Source: Pelobates cultripes
Lineage: Eukaryota; Chordata; Amphibia; Anura; Pelobatidae
DNA: 64,000 nt
Assembly: GCA_933207985.1 (NCBI GenBank)
Contig: OW240912.1
Coordinates: 228,974,861 to 229,038,860 of the forward strand
Direction of reading: 5' to 3'
How positions within the stretch are numbered: position 1 is the first letter of the stretch; each line of letters begins with the position of its first letter. Position numbers and translations under genes: made by a program. The notes under the pieces were generated by a model. It saw only the letters and a program-made list of their open reading frames with translations. It was not told the DNA's origin and did not search any database. Positions 22,876-34,499 of the stretch are shown here, one piece after another.

Positions 22876-22906
22876 CTGAGGAAGCCAGTTTAACTGGCGA
22901 AACGCG
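22876..22906 (+). ncRNA. Hammerhead-like core, copy 3 (in Penelope-like element)
   Basis: CTGAGGA (exact CTGANGA), one extra A, a 5-bp stem GCCAG/CTGGC with loop TTTAA, and GAAACGCG. Hammerhead ribozymes in the terminal regions of Penelope-like retroelements are established. Here the extra A before stem II and the lack of an obvious stem III with a NUH cleavage site keep this at candidate level. Confidence 0.5.
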
Positions 22907-23407
22907 TTTTGGGAGCACTTTGGAATACTTTGGAATTATTCTGAGTATTCTGATTCATTTTTATTTTATTTTATAATACTTTTTAAAGTTCAAGCTTTTA
23001 CTCATTAAAATTTGTTTACACCGTCCTGTGGAGTCTGCAATTCCATTCCTACTCATATGTAAGGAGGAAGACATCAGGAGGAATATAAAGAGGGTGGTGG
23101 ATCTCCCCTAGAAGATCCTAAGGCGTTTACCACTAGAGCCAAAGTGTTCTTTTGGCTCCACCTTTGTGAGTTACCCATCTCATAGTTTTTTCTCATCCTA
23201 TTCATTTGTAATTATTGTCTACACTTAGATCTGTTACTATTTATTTACAGATTTTTTGACAATATTTGTCTTCCATATCTTTATATTACTGTTCATACAG
23301 GTAATCCAGAGCTCCACTTATATCTTGTTTTATCTGCATGATGGGAGTTAGCACCCAGACCACTTCAATGGACTGAAGTGGTCTGGGTGCCTACAGTGTC
23401 CCTTTAA

Positions 23408-24847
23408 TTTATGAAAATCCGTGTGCAGCCATTTGTCAAGCTGCAAAACGTGCAGCTCTGTCATGACTGCAATGTCCTATTTTAGTGGTAGTATGGGTTT
23501 AAATATGGATGGATTTCTAATGTTGAATTTTGTAGTGTCTTTCATTCCCTAGTGTAAGATTATACACATCACTAGACCAGGACGATTGACCTTTTATTCC
23601 ACATTTGCTGCGAAGGACAAGATTTGCAAATGAGAAAACCTTTTAAATGTTGTTCTGAGAAAAGCCCTAATTATTAAGATACCGCAAGGTTATGTATTCA
23701 ATATGTTTCCTTGATATTTGAGCCTGGAACGTATTTAAAAAAAAAAAAAAAAAACATTTTCCTGTTCAAAAATAGTTTGAAGTATTCCTTCACAAATTAT
23801 ATACATAAATATTCTCTTTTTATACCTCACTAAGGATTTTGACTCTGAAATTCTATAGGGATTCAATCGTTTAAACCAATCTATGCATACATATTAGGAG
23901 AGATTTATTTTATGTAGCACCATCCAATTCGAGTAGAGTGGGCAGACAGCCTAACAATTGGTAGCAAATCAAGGTTATTGGAACAAAAGGTGAGAAGGGC
24001 TTTCTGTTCTTTATATGCAACTTTACTCATTTATATAGAGAGGCTAAATCAATAGCCAAGTCATTTTTCTTGACAAGGACACACTTAAATTGCCCGTAGG
24101 ACATATTTGTAATACTAGACACTTTGTGGAATAAAAGAAAAGAATCTAGTCCAAGTGGGCGAAAACAAAACAGATATGCAGTTTGTCTCCATTTTAATTG
24201 AACAAATCTTTGCATCTACAGTTATGGTATGGGAATTATTAAAGTGGCATTCACCATTTAATTAATGGTATCCCTCAGTGTTAAATCTACCCCATAACCC
24301 TACCTAATAACACCTTTTGACTGCCACCAATTTACAGCAAACCTCCTCCTAGGTCAGCAGAGACCAAGAAGTGGCTCATTGTATACATTTTAGTTTTTGT
24401 AAATTAATGAGTGTGTTAATAACAGTACTTCACTCCAAATCCGTTCATATGTTTTGGTATAAGTCCAGGATGTTCTAGTGGGAAAGCCAAAACATCCTGT
24501 CCATAAATATTTCCAGGAAAGTACTTTGCAGGAACACTCTGGATTAGTGCTCCTGTCAGATTAGCCAGCATGTATTCCTTTTGTTTTGTTAGCAGGCAGT
24601 TTGCTAATAAAGGTTTAACTTTTGCAATTATACTGTAAAATAGTAGATTAGTATACATCTCTGAATCTGTTTTGGAATGGGCAAATGCAGTATTTATTAG
24701 ATGCGAGATGAATATCAGTATTTTCCATGGACTTTGCATTACCTTGTATTGCTTGTCTTGCCAGAATTCCTTTCGACCCTGCAGCTGTATGGCATAGCAT
24801 CTGATTACATACTGTGGCTTAGCGCACAGCCCCATTTTGTAAGACAT
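23408..24847. other. Intron, nothing recognised
   Basis: AT-rich sequence with an A-run at 23735-23753. Small frames (for example 143 codons on the - strand at 24416-24847) show no domain or codon signature. Confidence 0.6.
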
Positions 24848-25095
24848 TTAAAGGGACACTATATAGGCATCAACATAACTTTAGCTTAATAAAGTATTTT
24901 TGGTGTATAGATCATGCCTCTGAAGTCTCACTGCTCAATTCTATGCCATTTAGGAGTTAAATCACTTTTGTTTCTGTTCTTGAAGTCCTTGCCACACATC
25001 TCCTGTCTGTGACCGAAACAGCCTGCATGGAAAAAAAAAAGGTTTCATCTTCAATCTGTTCTTAATTTACATTACTCTTACTATAAATTAAACTT
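24848..25095 (+). repeat. MITE family A, 5' half
   Basis: TTAAAGGGACACTATATAGG, then TTTAGCTTAATAAAG, CACTGCTCAATTCTATGCCATTTAGGAGTTAAATCACTTTTG-type blocks and GCCTGCATGGAAAAAAAAAA. It aligns with the left half of 36104-36641 and stops near the T-rich stretch at 25092-25108. Confidence 0.7.
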
Positions 25096-25224
25096 TTTTT
25101 TTTTTTTTCTCTCTCTCAAGCACAAAGCTACAGTACCAAATATGCACTATTACTTTCAAACTTCTAATATAGTTAGAATGTAATATAAGGTTATCACCAT
25201 GGAACAGCTGTGCATAGTTTATCC

Positions 25225-26045
25225 ATGTTATTGTCACGGGTGGCAGTCCGGAGACCTGGACCCCTGTGTGCCTGAAGATGGTAGTAGTCACAGCGTGGAA
25301 ATGAACAATCGGAGTCTGGTGCAGGGTATCCACACGCCCCCTGGTGTTGAGCACCAGAGTTTGTGCGGCCACATACCAGGACCCTGATGCAGCGTCTGCG
25401 GATCCTAGGAGCTTGATATTATGCAGATATGTATCCAGTGCTAGAACAGGCACCAAACAATATAACAAGACTAGAAGAAGCCAGAACATGTACACACAAC
25501 ATGAGGTAAAACAAGAACAGTACTGTACATGAACTGGGAATACAAGACACAATAAAACAAGACCCGGAGATACCAACAAGAGATACCAGGCAAAACAAGA
25601 GGATAAATAACGAAGTACTATATGTAATAAACATTGGAGATTTAGACATACATAAATGGCCAAGATGTGTGCAGCCCACCACTGCACCAAAGTACTCCAA
25701 TTATGGTGGATCCGAACTGCTTAGATATGCATGACTAAAAGTACAACAATAAAACACACACAGTACTTGCCTGCAAGGAAAGGAGCAGAGGAATGAGACC
25801 ACTGCTAGCAGGAACACACTAAAACAAAAAGGGTAAATGGCAAAGGAACATATGTGGCAACAAAAAACATTTAAAGGAATCCAGGAACGGAATAAAGGAA
25901 TGAACCCAGAAAACCCAGCATAAAGAAAACCAGACATATAATAGATAACCAGAAAAACTAAACAAGAATTGTAAAAAGAGTACTGGATAACAGAAGCCAT
26001 GGCCAGAAATCTCTGCAGAATGTAACAGGACGTGACGGTTATAAC
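25225..26045. repeat. Unclassified A-rich interspersed repeat
   Basis: Starts GTCACGGGTGGCAGTCCGGA and ends CAGGACGTGACGG, so the ends carry short inverted GTCACG/CGTGAC. The body is A/C-rich with loosely repeated CAAGA, AAACAAG and ACCAG units. The 200- and 123-codon antisense frames look like by-products of the A-rich strand. Superfamily unknown. Confidence 0.4.
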
Positions 26046-26587
26046 ATGGATAAGCGTTTGATTAATGACCACAGGCTGTATTATGTTATATTTATCTTCT
26101 TATGTTTTAACAGAAGACACTGGATGCTCACAATTTCTCTTATTTATATAAAATTAAAATGTGAATCCATTGAATTGAAAGAGTAATATTGTTTTTTTCC
26201 GAATCAGAACCGTTCTTCTTTGATGTAATTTCCTAATTAGATGGCACCTCAATTCATGAGAAATGGATTTAATTGTAACGATTTAGCACTATTTTACTTC
26301 TAGTTGGTATCTTCTAAATGGCTAATAGTGCCAGTGAATATTATTTTTGTCCAAAAACTATGAGATCCCACTATGCTTGCTATGTTTGCCTCCCTATGAT
26401 ACAGGTCATTTTTTCTCTCTCTCTCTCCCCCTCACTCTGTGATCTTCACAGAAGATATTTACGACCCTCTGCAATGGTGTCTATTTTCTATCAAACCTGT
26501 GTTTTATCTGCACTCATGTCGCTTTAACCCCTGTATCACAACTCAACTTTGAATTCTATGTGTCGTCTTGCTCTGAAATGCTTTAGA

Positions 26588-26616
26588 CTTGAGAAAGGGA
26601 GGTTCTCCCGAAAGCT
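26588..26616 (+). ncRNA. Hammerhead-like core, copy 4
   Basis: CTTGAGAAA, 5-bp stem GGGAG/CTCCC with loop GTT, then GAAAGC. It is followed within 30 bases by ATTAAAAAATC and CCAATAAAAAAAGG (26621-26655), the usual tail layout of the other copies. The first box is degenerate. Confidence 0.35.
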
Positions 26617-26665
26617 TGTCATTAAAAAATCATGTTAGTCCAATAAAAAAAAGGTATTAAAAGAT

Positions 26666-28195
26666 ACAAATTTATCTGTAAAACCAAGACTAGATACATA
26701 ATGATACAATCTGCTTAAACATAATTTACATCTTTAATAGAAGACACAATGTAATTTATGCATAATGTTTAAATGTGCACTGATACAGAAAAAGTCATCT
26801 AGTTCAATTGTTTTCAATCAGAATGCCAAGGTACACTGGTAGGTCTCAGACCACCTCAAAGTGTGCTGTGGACACCTTGAATTCAGGCTGTAATTGGTTA
26901 AATGTAATCCTTAAGTATTATTTTTATTAAGCATTAGCATTAAAAGTGGGATTCCCATCTGGCAATTCATGAAAACCAAGTGAAATTGTCTAGAACGATA
27001 AATATCTCCTTAAAAAAAAAAATATATGCGAAAACTGCTGATGAAGTTATGAAGAAAACAGACAAGTCTTTGGAACTTTGACTTTTATGGAAGTGTGCCT
27101 TTGCGTTTGTGATAAGGGAGCAACTCACTAGTGGGAGTCATGTGACCGTGATGCTGCAGATTAGTCTGCTGACTTGCCCCTGCGCATGCTGACGTCACCG
27201 ACATAGCAAAGAGTGACTCGGACTCTGTCTAACAAGCAGCCAGTTTACAGTACAGACATAGCCCAAGCTAACTGGCATAGCCCGCAGGATGAGAACATTT
27301 TTTTTAAGGGCAAGCCACCCCCTGCAATTGCACATATTGGGAAATCAAATGTAGACACAGACCCACAAACAGACTCTCCATTTTAAGTAAGTTTCAACAA
27401 AGGATGATTTTTACATATATGAATCAGTTGTTGACTGCTTATGTAGGTTTTTGTGTTTTTTTCAAGATTTTTTTTTACTTCACAAACTTGGTACAAATCT
27501 CCCTTCAAATAATAATATTCACATTTGAGGTATATGGTTTAGTGTCCTGTGCTAGCAAGAAGATGATGGTTGAGTACACTAAACCATTCACTGGTCTAGA
27601 TATAAAACACTAAGGTGATGTGTAGCACTTTGAAAGTTAGTTATGTCATAATTAAATTGCAAAGAGACATCACGTGAGGTCACAATGGCTAGACCAGTGA
27701 GGACAGAAGTAGACAAAATGTGCAAGAATGTAAGAGCAGTCAGGCATGTGGTAAAAGAAAGAGAAGGGTGAATTAGCGAGATTGAAATGGTGAAGGATAG
27801 AATCTATAGGCATTAAAGATGCTGCAGGGACAGAGAAAATAGAATGAAGGAAAAAAATGTTCTTTTGGAAGAAGAGCTTTTTTGAAAGTGAGAAGAGAAG
27901 GGAGAAGGAAATGCTGAACTTTGAATCCGTTAATATGATCTGCTGGTGATGGTTGTAAAATCCGATTCATTCATGTTATGACAGATGCAAGATTCATGAA
28001 ATATGAAGCACTTGGTATCATATTAATAGTGTAGATTTCGATTTTTAGCTTTATAGGTAATATTTTGTAACATACAATGTATAGTATTGACTAGCTAGGT
28101 GATTTGATTGTTTAAGGGCTCCTTGTACTCTGATATTTAACAGTGCCTCTCCAAAATTTAACTCTTAAAAAAAATAAAAATCTATTCTTGAACAG
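26666..28195. other. Intron, nothing certain
   Basis: Contains a segment at 26807-26850 (TTTTCAATCAGAATGCC) reminiscent of hAT terminal sequence, but without a partner end. No coding potential. Confidence 0.5.
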
Positions 28196-28322
28196 AGAAC
28201 ACGAAATGTCAATGAAGAAGATGGAACCCTGGGCAAATCTTTGCAGAGTAAAGAATCCAAGGAGAGCGAAGAACCAAGAGAAATGATTACTCCTGCTCTC
28301 CAGAAGGCTCTTACTAAACAAG
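28196..28322 (+). CDS. tyw1: TYW1 exon (linker to radical-SAM domain)
   Basis: 127 nt, phase 0 in and phase 1 out, acceptor TGAACAG and donor GTGTGT. It encodes a variable charged linker and then the conserved REMITPALQKALTKQ, which precedes the radical-SAM barrel in vertebrate TYW1. The split glycine codon continues at 37544. Confidence 0.93.
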
Positions 28323-28739
28323 GTGTGTTAAGCATAAAACCATGTGTTAATGGATGTACCATGTTTTATCCTGAATACTGTTATATTGACTAGAGCAGTC
28401 AATGTTTGAAGGTAATAGAGGTGCCTGCTTTCTTATGTGATGGACACCTTAGGTTAAATGATGTTCTAAGATCATTATTTTGCCACTCCATAGGCTGTTG
28501 CCTGTGTTTCACTTTTGTGTATAATGTGTGGCAATAAATAGCAGATCCGTGTTTAATCATTTTAACATAAAAAGGAGCAATTCAAGCACCATAACCAATA
28601 CATCTCACTGTTGTGCTTAAGTTGCTTTGAGGGTGTAGGTGCAGTCCATCTGGTTTTTGTCAAACTACTTTAAAACTCTGACTCAAAATAATTGATTTAA
28701 GCTAGGATTCTAGCTGGGACTAAAAGTTATTCGCAACTG

Positions 28740-29045
28740 CAAGAATGTAGGGTCAATGGTCCACTCACAAGGGGTAATAGTGTGTATTACACAAATATGT
28801 AATTGTTTTGAACCCTCAGCTTCTTTACCAAGATGCACATAAATATAAGTGACACATATGTATAACAAAGTTTGTAAATCCATTTTTTAGACTTGCCAAG
28901 CCTAGTGTGCACAGTGACCCCTAGTCCATGCAAGCTATCCCCTAATTGTACATAGTTTGAAGAGACCTGATGATGTCAATACACGTAGGATGTATGTGTC
29001 CTGTGTTCCAGAAAACAATTATTTAAGTAAATAAAGGGGATATTC
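28740..29045 (+). repeat. Repeat ending in degraded hammerhead-like core, copy 5
   Basis: CTGATGA at 28967-28973 is an exact first box. The stem region TGTCAATACA is decayed and the GAAA is lost (CGTAGGATG follows, where other copies have CGAAACG). An AGTAAATAAAGGGG tail lies at 29026-29040, followed by TATTCACTG. Confidence 0.4.
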
Positions 29046-29120
29046 ACTGTTAGTGTACATAACCATCACTGGGAAGCTATATGTTTCTAAACCAGCATGA
29101 ACGAAATGTGCAATGCATAT

Positions 29121-29990
29121 TGTGGCGGACACCCAGTATATATCGTCGCCACGGACTCCCTTTCCTAAAGTAACGTAGCTCTATCACTCATGAAAGTAAA
29201 TATCGCTGGTGTCGCCTTTCCCAACCACACATTAGTCGAGACTGGATGCTGGGAGTAGATCTGTTTATTTCAGGCAAGCACTCTCAATTTATACATACAG
29301 TAAACTCCTCCCTGTACCTGAGAGATAATTGAGTTCGGAAACTTACAATTCAATTATCTCCCAGGTACAGAAAAATTTAAAATTTTCAACAGCGCAAAAG
29401 TACCCCCAATATCCATGGAAACCCCTCTAGAGTCACATCCCCGGGTAGCCCTGATCTGTGTGCCTAACATATCCAAAAAGCCCTCTGATCGGTTCGGTGG
29501 TTTGGAATTGCCATCGAGAGAGAGTTTTTTTTTTTTGTTTTTTTTTGACTGGCCAGCCACAAGGTAGAAGCCCATAATAGTTCCATAGAAATTGTGGCAA
29601 CAGCCGGTCTCAGTTTGAGGGTTTTTTAGACGAAAACCATATACAATATCCGAATGCTTTCAAGTGTCGAATGCTCCACCCAGTCGGTAGTTCACATCTC
29701 CCGAACGCCATTTGTATAGGTGGTCGGGAACTATGGGCAGCTGTTCCCTCTTCACCGGTGTTCGCAGGAGTGTCTAGCTGAATCCGTTCCAGGCACTCGA
29801 CGACCAGGGACCTCTGCCTGTGTTTGGGAGACAAAATAGTAGCCATACATTCTGTCGGCCACGTGTGTTCGGTTGCACGAAATGGCGGCCACCCAGGGGA
29901 GCATTCTATTAATGGTTTTCTGTTGTGGTTTCACACTGGATACTTCGTATTCCACGTTCTAATTAGATGTTGGGGTGGTCCTCGTTCAAA
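29121..29990 (-). repeat. Possible solo LTR or other long repeat
   Basis: CpG-containing, non-coding. On the - strand it would end ...CCGCCACA and contains CTGAAATAAACAG, a plausible polyadenylation region. It also has inverted arms TGTACCTGAGAGATAATTGA / TCAATTATCTCCCAGGTACA (29310-29370). No matching terminal duplication was found, so the LTR reading is weak. Confidence 0.3.
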
Positions 29991-30022
29991 TGAGAAAACA
30001 AACAAGGAAAAACAAATATATG

Positions 30023-31644
30023 TACACTGTTAAAAAAAATAAAGGGAACAGTTAAACAACACAATGTAACTCCAAGTCAATCACACTTCTGTGAAATCAA
30101 ACTGTCCACTTAGGAAGCAACACTGAGTGACAATCAATTTCACATGCTGTTGTGCAAATGGGATAGACAACAGGTGGAAATTATAGGCATTTAGCAAGAC
30201 ACCCCCAATAAAGGAGTGGTTCTGCAGGGAGTGACCACTTCTCAGTTCCTATGCTTCCTGGCTGATCTTTTGGTCACTTTTGAATGCTGGCGGTGCTTTA
30301 TTTATAAAATATTTTACCAGGAAAGATTTCTCTCGTTTTCAAGTATGTCCTAGTGGTAGCATGAGATGGAGTCTACAACCCACACAAGTGGCTCAGGTAG
30401 TGCAGCTCATCCTGGATGGCACATCAATGCAAGCTGTGGCAAGAAGGTTTGCTGTGTCTGTCAGCATAGTTTTCAGAGCATGGAGGCGCTACCAGGAGAC
30501 AGGCCAGTACATCAGGAGACATGGAGTAGGCCGTAGGAGGGCAACAACCCAGCAGCAGGACCGCCACCTCGGCCTTTGTGCAAGGAGGTACAGGAGGAGC
30601 ATTGCCAGAGCGCTGCAAAATTACCTCCAGCAGGCCACAAATGTGCATGTGTCTGCTTAAACGGTCAGAAACAGACTCCATGAGGGTGGTATGAGGTCCC
30701 GACGTCCACAGGTGGGGGTTGTGCTTACAGCCCAACACCGTGCAGGACGTTTGGCATTTGCCAGAGAACACCAAGATTGGCAAATTCGCCACTGGCGCCC
30801 TGTGCTCTTCACAGATGAAAGCAGGTTCACACTGAGCACATGCGACAGACGTGACAGAGTCTGGAGACGCCGTGGAGAACGTTCTGCTGCCTGCAGCGTC
30901 CTCCAGCATGACTGGTTTGGCAGTGGGTCAGTAATGGTGTGGGGTGGCATTTCTTTGGGGGGCCGCACAGCCCTCCATGTGCTCGCCAGAGGTAGCCTGA
31001 CTGCCATTAGGTACCGAGATGAGATCCTCAGACCACTTGTGAGACCATATGCTGGTGCGGTTGGCCCTGGATTCCTCCTAATGCAAGAATATGCTAGACC
31101 TCATGTGGCTGGAGTGTGTCAGCAGTTCCTGCAAGACGAAGGCATTGATGCTATGGACTGACCCGCCTGTTCCCCAGACCTGAATCGAATTGAGCACATC
31201 TGGGACATCATGTCTCACTTCATCCACCAATGTCACGCTGCACCACAGACTGTCCAGGAGTTGGCAGATGCTTTAGTCCAGGTCTGGGAGGAGAGCCCTC
31301 TGGAGACCATCCGCCACCTCATCGGGAGTATGCACAGGCGTTGTAGGGAGGTCACACAGGCACGTGGAGGCCACACACACTACTGAGCCTCATTTTGACT
31401 TGTTTTAAAGACATTACATCAAAGTGGGATTAGTCTGTAGTGTGTTTTTCCACTTTCATTTTGAGTGTGACTACAAATCCAGACCTCCATGGGTTGAAAA
31501 ATTAGATTTCCATTTTTTTATTTTTTTGTGATTTTGTTGTCAGCACATTCAGCTATGTAAAGAACAAAGTATTTCAGAAGAATATTTAATTCCTTCAGAT
31601 CTAGGATGTGTTATTGTGTTCCCTTTATTTTTTTGAGCAGTGTA
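30023..31644 (+). mobile_element. Full-length Tc1-like transposon
   Basis: TA at 30023-30024 and 31643-31644 flank a 1618-bp element with ends CACTGTTAAAAAAAATAAAG and, on the other strand, CACTGCTCAAAAAAATAAAG. Both size and TA target fit Tc1/mariner. It encloses a transposase-like frame inactivated by nonsense codons. Confidence 0.95.
30361..31386 (+). pseudogene. Tc1 transposase pseudogene
   Basis: Single-frame Tc1 transposase. The helix-turn-helix region is [16 protein letters not shown] and [20 protein letters not shown], and the GRPR-like hinge is degenerate ([12 protein letters not shown]). The catalytic core includes VLFTDESRFTL with the first Asp. The second catalytic position reads QEYARPH where the family has Asp-Asn, and the third is in SPDLNRIEHIWD. 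Two stops interrupt it: TAA at 30658-30660 and TGA at 31159-31161 (where Trp is usual). No frameshift is seen. The start is uncertain: MRWSLQPTQ at 30361 or an upstream Met at 30280. Confidence 0.9.
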
Positions 31645-31985
31645 TTTTTAAAATTTATTTATTCCACAGTCGGACAGAGATGTGCATAATAGTAAACAAA
31701 CATCGGGGAATACAATACTGTGCATATTATACTGATTTTCAATTAAGAGCAAGTATTCAGACTGTGTTTTTTTTAATTTTTTTATTAACAGAGTAATCGA
31801 CATTTGTGTACAAACAATAGAGAGTTGATAATATTTAAGATAAAACAGTAGAGGTTCAAGTAGATTCTTAGAGAACCTAAGATGACTGTGGGACGCATAA
31901 CTTGGTATAAAGGACAGCTCCACAGTTTTGGGTGATGTAGGATATGATGTGATTGGAGTTGATGGGTGTTGTTGTTGTTACTCGG
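31645..31985. other. Intron, nothing recognised
   Basis: AT-rich sequence. It may include the beginning of the L1 fragment that follows, but no coding match was found. Confidence 0.5.
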
Positions 31986-32009
31986 AGCTATAATAGTCGG
32001 GTTATCCCG

Positions 32010-32425
32010 GTCTCGACTTAGGCCTTCACGTTAATCGTGGCTTTGGCATAGAGAAAATACTGCAGAGCGTCCAGAGAGGTGCTAGCTGACACAAAAAGGA
32101 ACAATGTAGAGAGCCTAGGGCAGACCCTATCAATAAGGAAAAAAAAATACAACCAAACAGAGTCATGTATGTGCTGCACTCTTGTGCCTTTGGTTGCTGG
32201 GGCGAAGGGGATGACTTTGGCTGGATCCCAGATGGTGGTGGTGGGATGGGGGCCGATGTCCATTTCTGAGGCATCTGATACTTTGAGCTCTCTGTCTCGG
32301 TGCAGGATAGTCCGGTAGCGAGGAGATTCCCATCTGTATTTTAGGCCGTTGGCGGTCAGGACTGAAGTGATGGGTCTAAGAGTCTTCCTCCACTGTAGGG
32401 TACTGCGGGGTAAGGAATGTGTCAT
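32010..32425 (-). mobile_element. L1-like ORF1 C-terminal fragment
   Basis: Antisense frame with SLPRSTLQWRKTLRPITSVL, then GLKYRWESPRYRTI and SDASEMDIG. This is the pattern of the L1 ORF1p C-terminal domain (LRPLTSLLRDKGIRYRW-type). Downstream the frame decays. Truncated at both ends. Confidence 0.65.
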
Positions 32426-32429
32426 TTAA

Positions 32430-33754
32430 CACGTTTTAAACCCCGGTTCTTCTTATTGAATAAGTAGTGTTTTTTTTATTACAATTGGTGTCTATTTAGG
32501 TAAAAATGCAAACAAGCTGCTGCTTTTAAACAGCACTGAGGATCCTTATAGGTAGTGCGTGGTCCATGGCACACGTGCAAGGAATGTTTCCACTTGCTAA
32601 ACTATAATTAACCCTCACCAATGTTTAGTGGGCAAGTGCAAATTATGTTGCTGCTGCCCAAGAATATTGAGAGTTTGAGAACAAGACTAATTTCTGTGTT
32701 GCTAGTGAAACATTGTCTTTTTGCGGTTTAACTCAACTTAAATAAAGCTCTGGTTGTGAAACTGTAACCAGGTATATTGTGCAGATATTTTTAATGTGAT
32801 TGTTCCACTTTAAACTGAGGCTCCATACTCCGTAACTGGCAATATTCCTTGCACAGATTATATTGTAAAGAAGTCCTCACTATGTAAATTTCTCAAAACT
32901 GTATTAAATTTGTGGGCACCAGACTTTTTTTTTTTTTTCCCCTAGGCTTTATTTATTTCCCTAGGCTTTATTTAGTTTTTAAAATTTTGCATGACATCGT
33001 AAGCAGCCTGTAAGTATTTTTATATTCATGCAGGATGTAATATTCATATTAAAGAGTGCTGGCAATCCCTAATGAATTGTACCGACCACTGTTGTTCCTT
33101 GCCAACCTGTGTTTTGCTGAGTGATAAAATGTAAACTTAAAGCAAACATTTGCTAATACTCTGTGATAATCTATTGTAGTTTTCTTTATGTTAATGAGAT
33201 GGGATTATCACTCTTGAGCTATAAAAACAGACAAAACCCCCAATGACTTAAAAGATAAATACCAGTGAAATTAAATTACAGAAAATATCGGTATACAGTT
33301 TCCAATATATCTGTCACTCAGAGCTATAGCCAAATTAATCTATTGCCTTTTTTTATTTTTATTAGAACCTGTATATGTCATGCACAAAATACTTGATTGA
33401 GTGGTGATATAATCTAGACTTGCACAGATTCTTTTTAACTTGTACGAACTAATAAAATACTAAACGGTCAGCCTGCAATTTATCTGTAGAGCTCATTAAA
33501 TAAGACTCCACAGGTCAATCCTTGATGGATCCATTCGTTCTGGCATAAATTAAAAGGAATTTGATGTGTTCGTACAAGCTAAAAATAATTGGTGCACAAG
33601 TCAAATATCATTTCCAGCTTTGCTTGCAGAATTTCTGTAACTCTTTGATCTGAAGCCATTCCTCACATGTCAACAAGATCTTGGCATAAGAAGCTATGCT
33701 GATAACCTGGTGAATAATCTTCCTAACCAGTGTTCCTGCTCTAGGTAACAGTAG
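32430..33754. other. Intron, nothing recognised
   Basis: AT-rich intronic sequence with a T-run and a small tandem duplication (CCCTAGGCTTTATTTA at 32940-32970). No coding or repeat identity supported. Confidence 0.6.
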
Positions 33755-33895
33755 GCAGTTACATAGTAATATAAGCTGAAAAAGTACTCCCACACTAGGT
33801 CCAGCCTTTCATACACCTGTATTGCTGCTGTTTATCCAAAAGAAGGCACAAAGCCAATTTGAAGCAATTTCCAATTTTGTCACAAGCCATAAAAC
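33755..33895 (-). repeat. CR1/L2-type LINE tail fragment
   Basis: GTTACATAGTAATATAAGCTGAAAA...GGTCCAGCCTTTCATACACC...TGATCCAAAAGAAGGCA-like sequence (here TTTATCCAAAAGAAGGCACA). I recognise this layout as a very common amphibian LINE 3' segment in reverse orientation. Assignment is from memory. Confidence 0.45.
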
Positions 33896-34094
33896 ATCCT
33901 TCTGGTGTCCAAAATGACACTCAGATTGCTGTTATAACACCTATTAACTGTTGTATTTATTATAGTATATTAACATATTAAGCTAATCTGCTCCAGAGCT
34001 GCTAAACACTTCTGGAGAAAGTTTCAATCCAAATGTTTTCCTTCACTATGAATTCATGCTTTAGTTCTTTCCTCTGCCAAATAAAACTACTTCA

Positions 34095-34490
34095 ATACCC
34101 TCACAACCAAACTCTCCTATGAACGCAAACATTGTTTTCACACTTTCAACACCCTTCTTCATCCTATTGCAGGTTCTTTTTCTACTAATCTGACCGCTCC
34201 AAACTTCGCAACTCACTTCACTGAGAATATTGCTGCGATCAGGGAATATATCTCAAAACTCCAACCCCTACCAACGCTTAACCAAGCCCCACTCCCTTCT
34301 CTGTCCTATGCTCATTCACATTATTCATTACACAAGCAGAGGTCCTGCTCTGTTTCACCTCACCACCTGTTCCCTCAATCCTATATTTTTTCACATGCTT
34401 TGTTTCCGTATCTTGTTCTGTCTCTTGCTAAAATCTCATTGAACAGATCCCCAGATGCTTTCCTTTCATTCAGCATTGCCCTGTTTTTAA
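34095..34490 (+). mobile_element. L2-like LINE fragment
   Basis: Reads YERKHCFHTFNTLLH-like and TSNFATHFTENIAAI-like text across shifted frames (CTCCTATGAACGCAAACATTG; CTTCACTGAGAATATTGCTG), the segment between the endonuclease and RT of L2-type LINEs. It is followed by a decayed downstream part. No intact ORF. Confidence 0.55.
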
Positions 34491-34499
34491 AGTTTTAAT

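Larger units (their letters stand above)
18886..23338 (+). mobile_element. Penelope-like retroelement, 5'-truncated
   Basis: 4453-bp insertion flanked by a perfect 13-bp direct repeat TGATGGGAGTTAG (18873-18885 and 23339-23351). It encodes an N-terminal basic/coiled-coil ORF and a reverse transcriptase with a C-terminal GIY-YIG endonuclease, the defining architecture of EN+ Penelope-like elements (Poseidon/Neptune type). The first reading frame is open without a stop right up to the 5' boundary, so the copy is truncated inside its first coding region. The 3' region carries a CpG-rich block (22590-22810), a hammerhead-like core and an AT-rich tail. It is sense with TYW1. Confidence 0.92.
18693..23407 (+). 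mobile_element. TTAA MITE split by the Penelope-like element
   Basis: The left part is 18693-18885 (TTAAAGGGATTCTCTAGTGCC onwards). The right part is 23352-23407 (CACCCAGACCACTTCAATGG ... CAGTGTCCCTTTAA). Joined without the insert they give 249 bp, close to the 247-bp copy at 61049-61295, which shows the same AAGGGTGATGGGA..CACCCAGACCACTTC junction uninterrupted. The MITE was therefore in place before the retroelement arrived. Confidence 0.85.

Noticed and set aside
25088..26072. Hydrophobic 200- and 123-codon antisense ORFs resembling membrane proteins
   Set aside because: The antisense of an A/C-rich repeat is T/G-rich and automatically encodes Leu/Val/Cys; no conserved motif.
29121..29990. 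Complete solo LTR
   Set aside because: No 4-6-bp target duplication or TG start could be matched to the CCGCCACA end; kept only as a low-confidence repeat.
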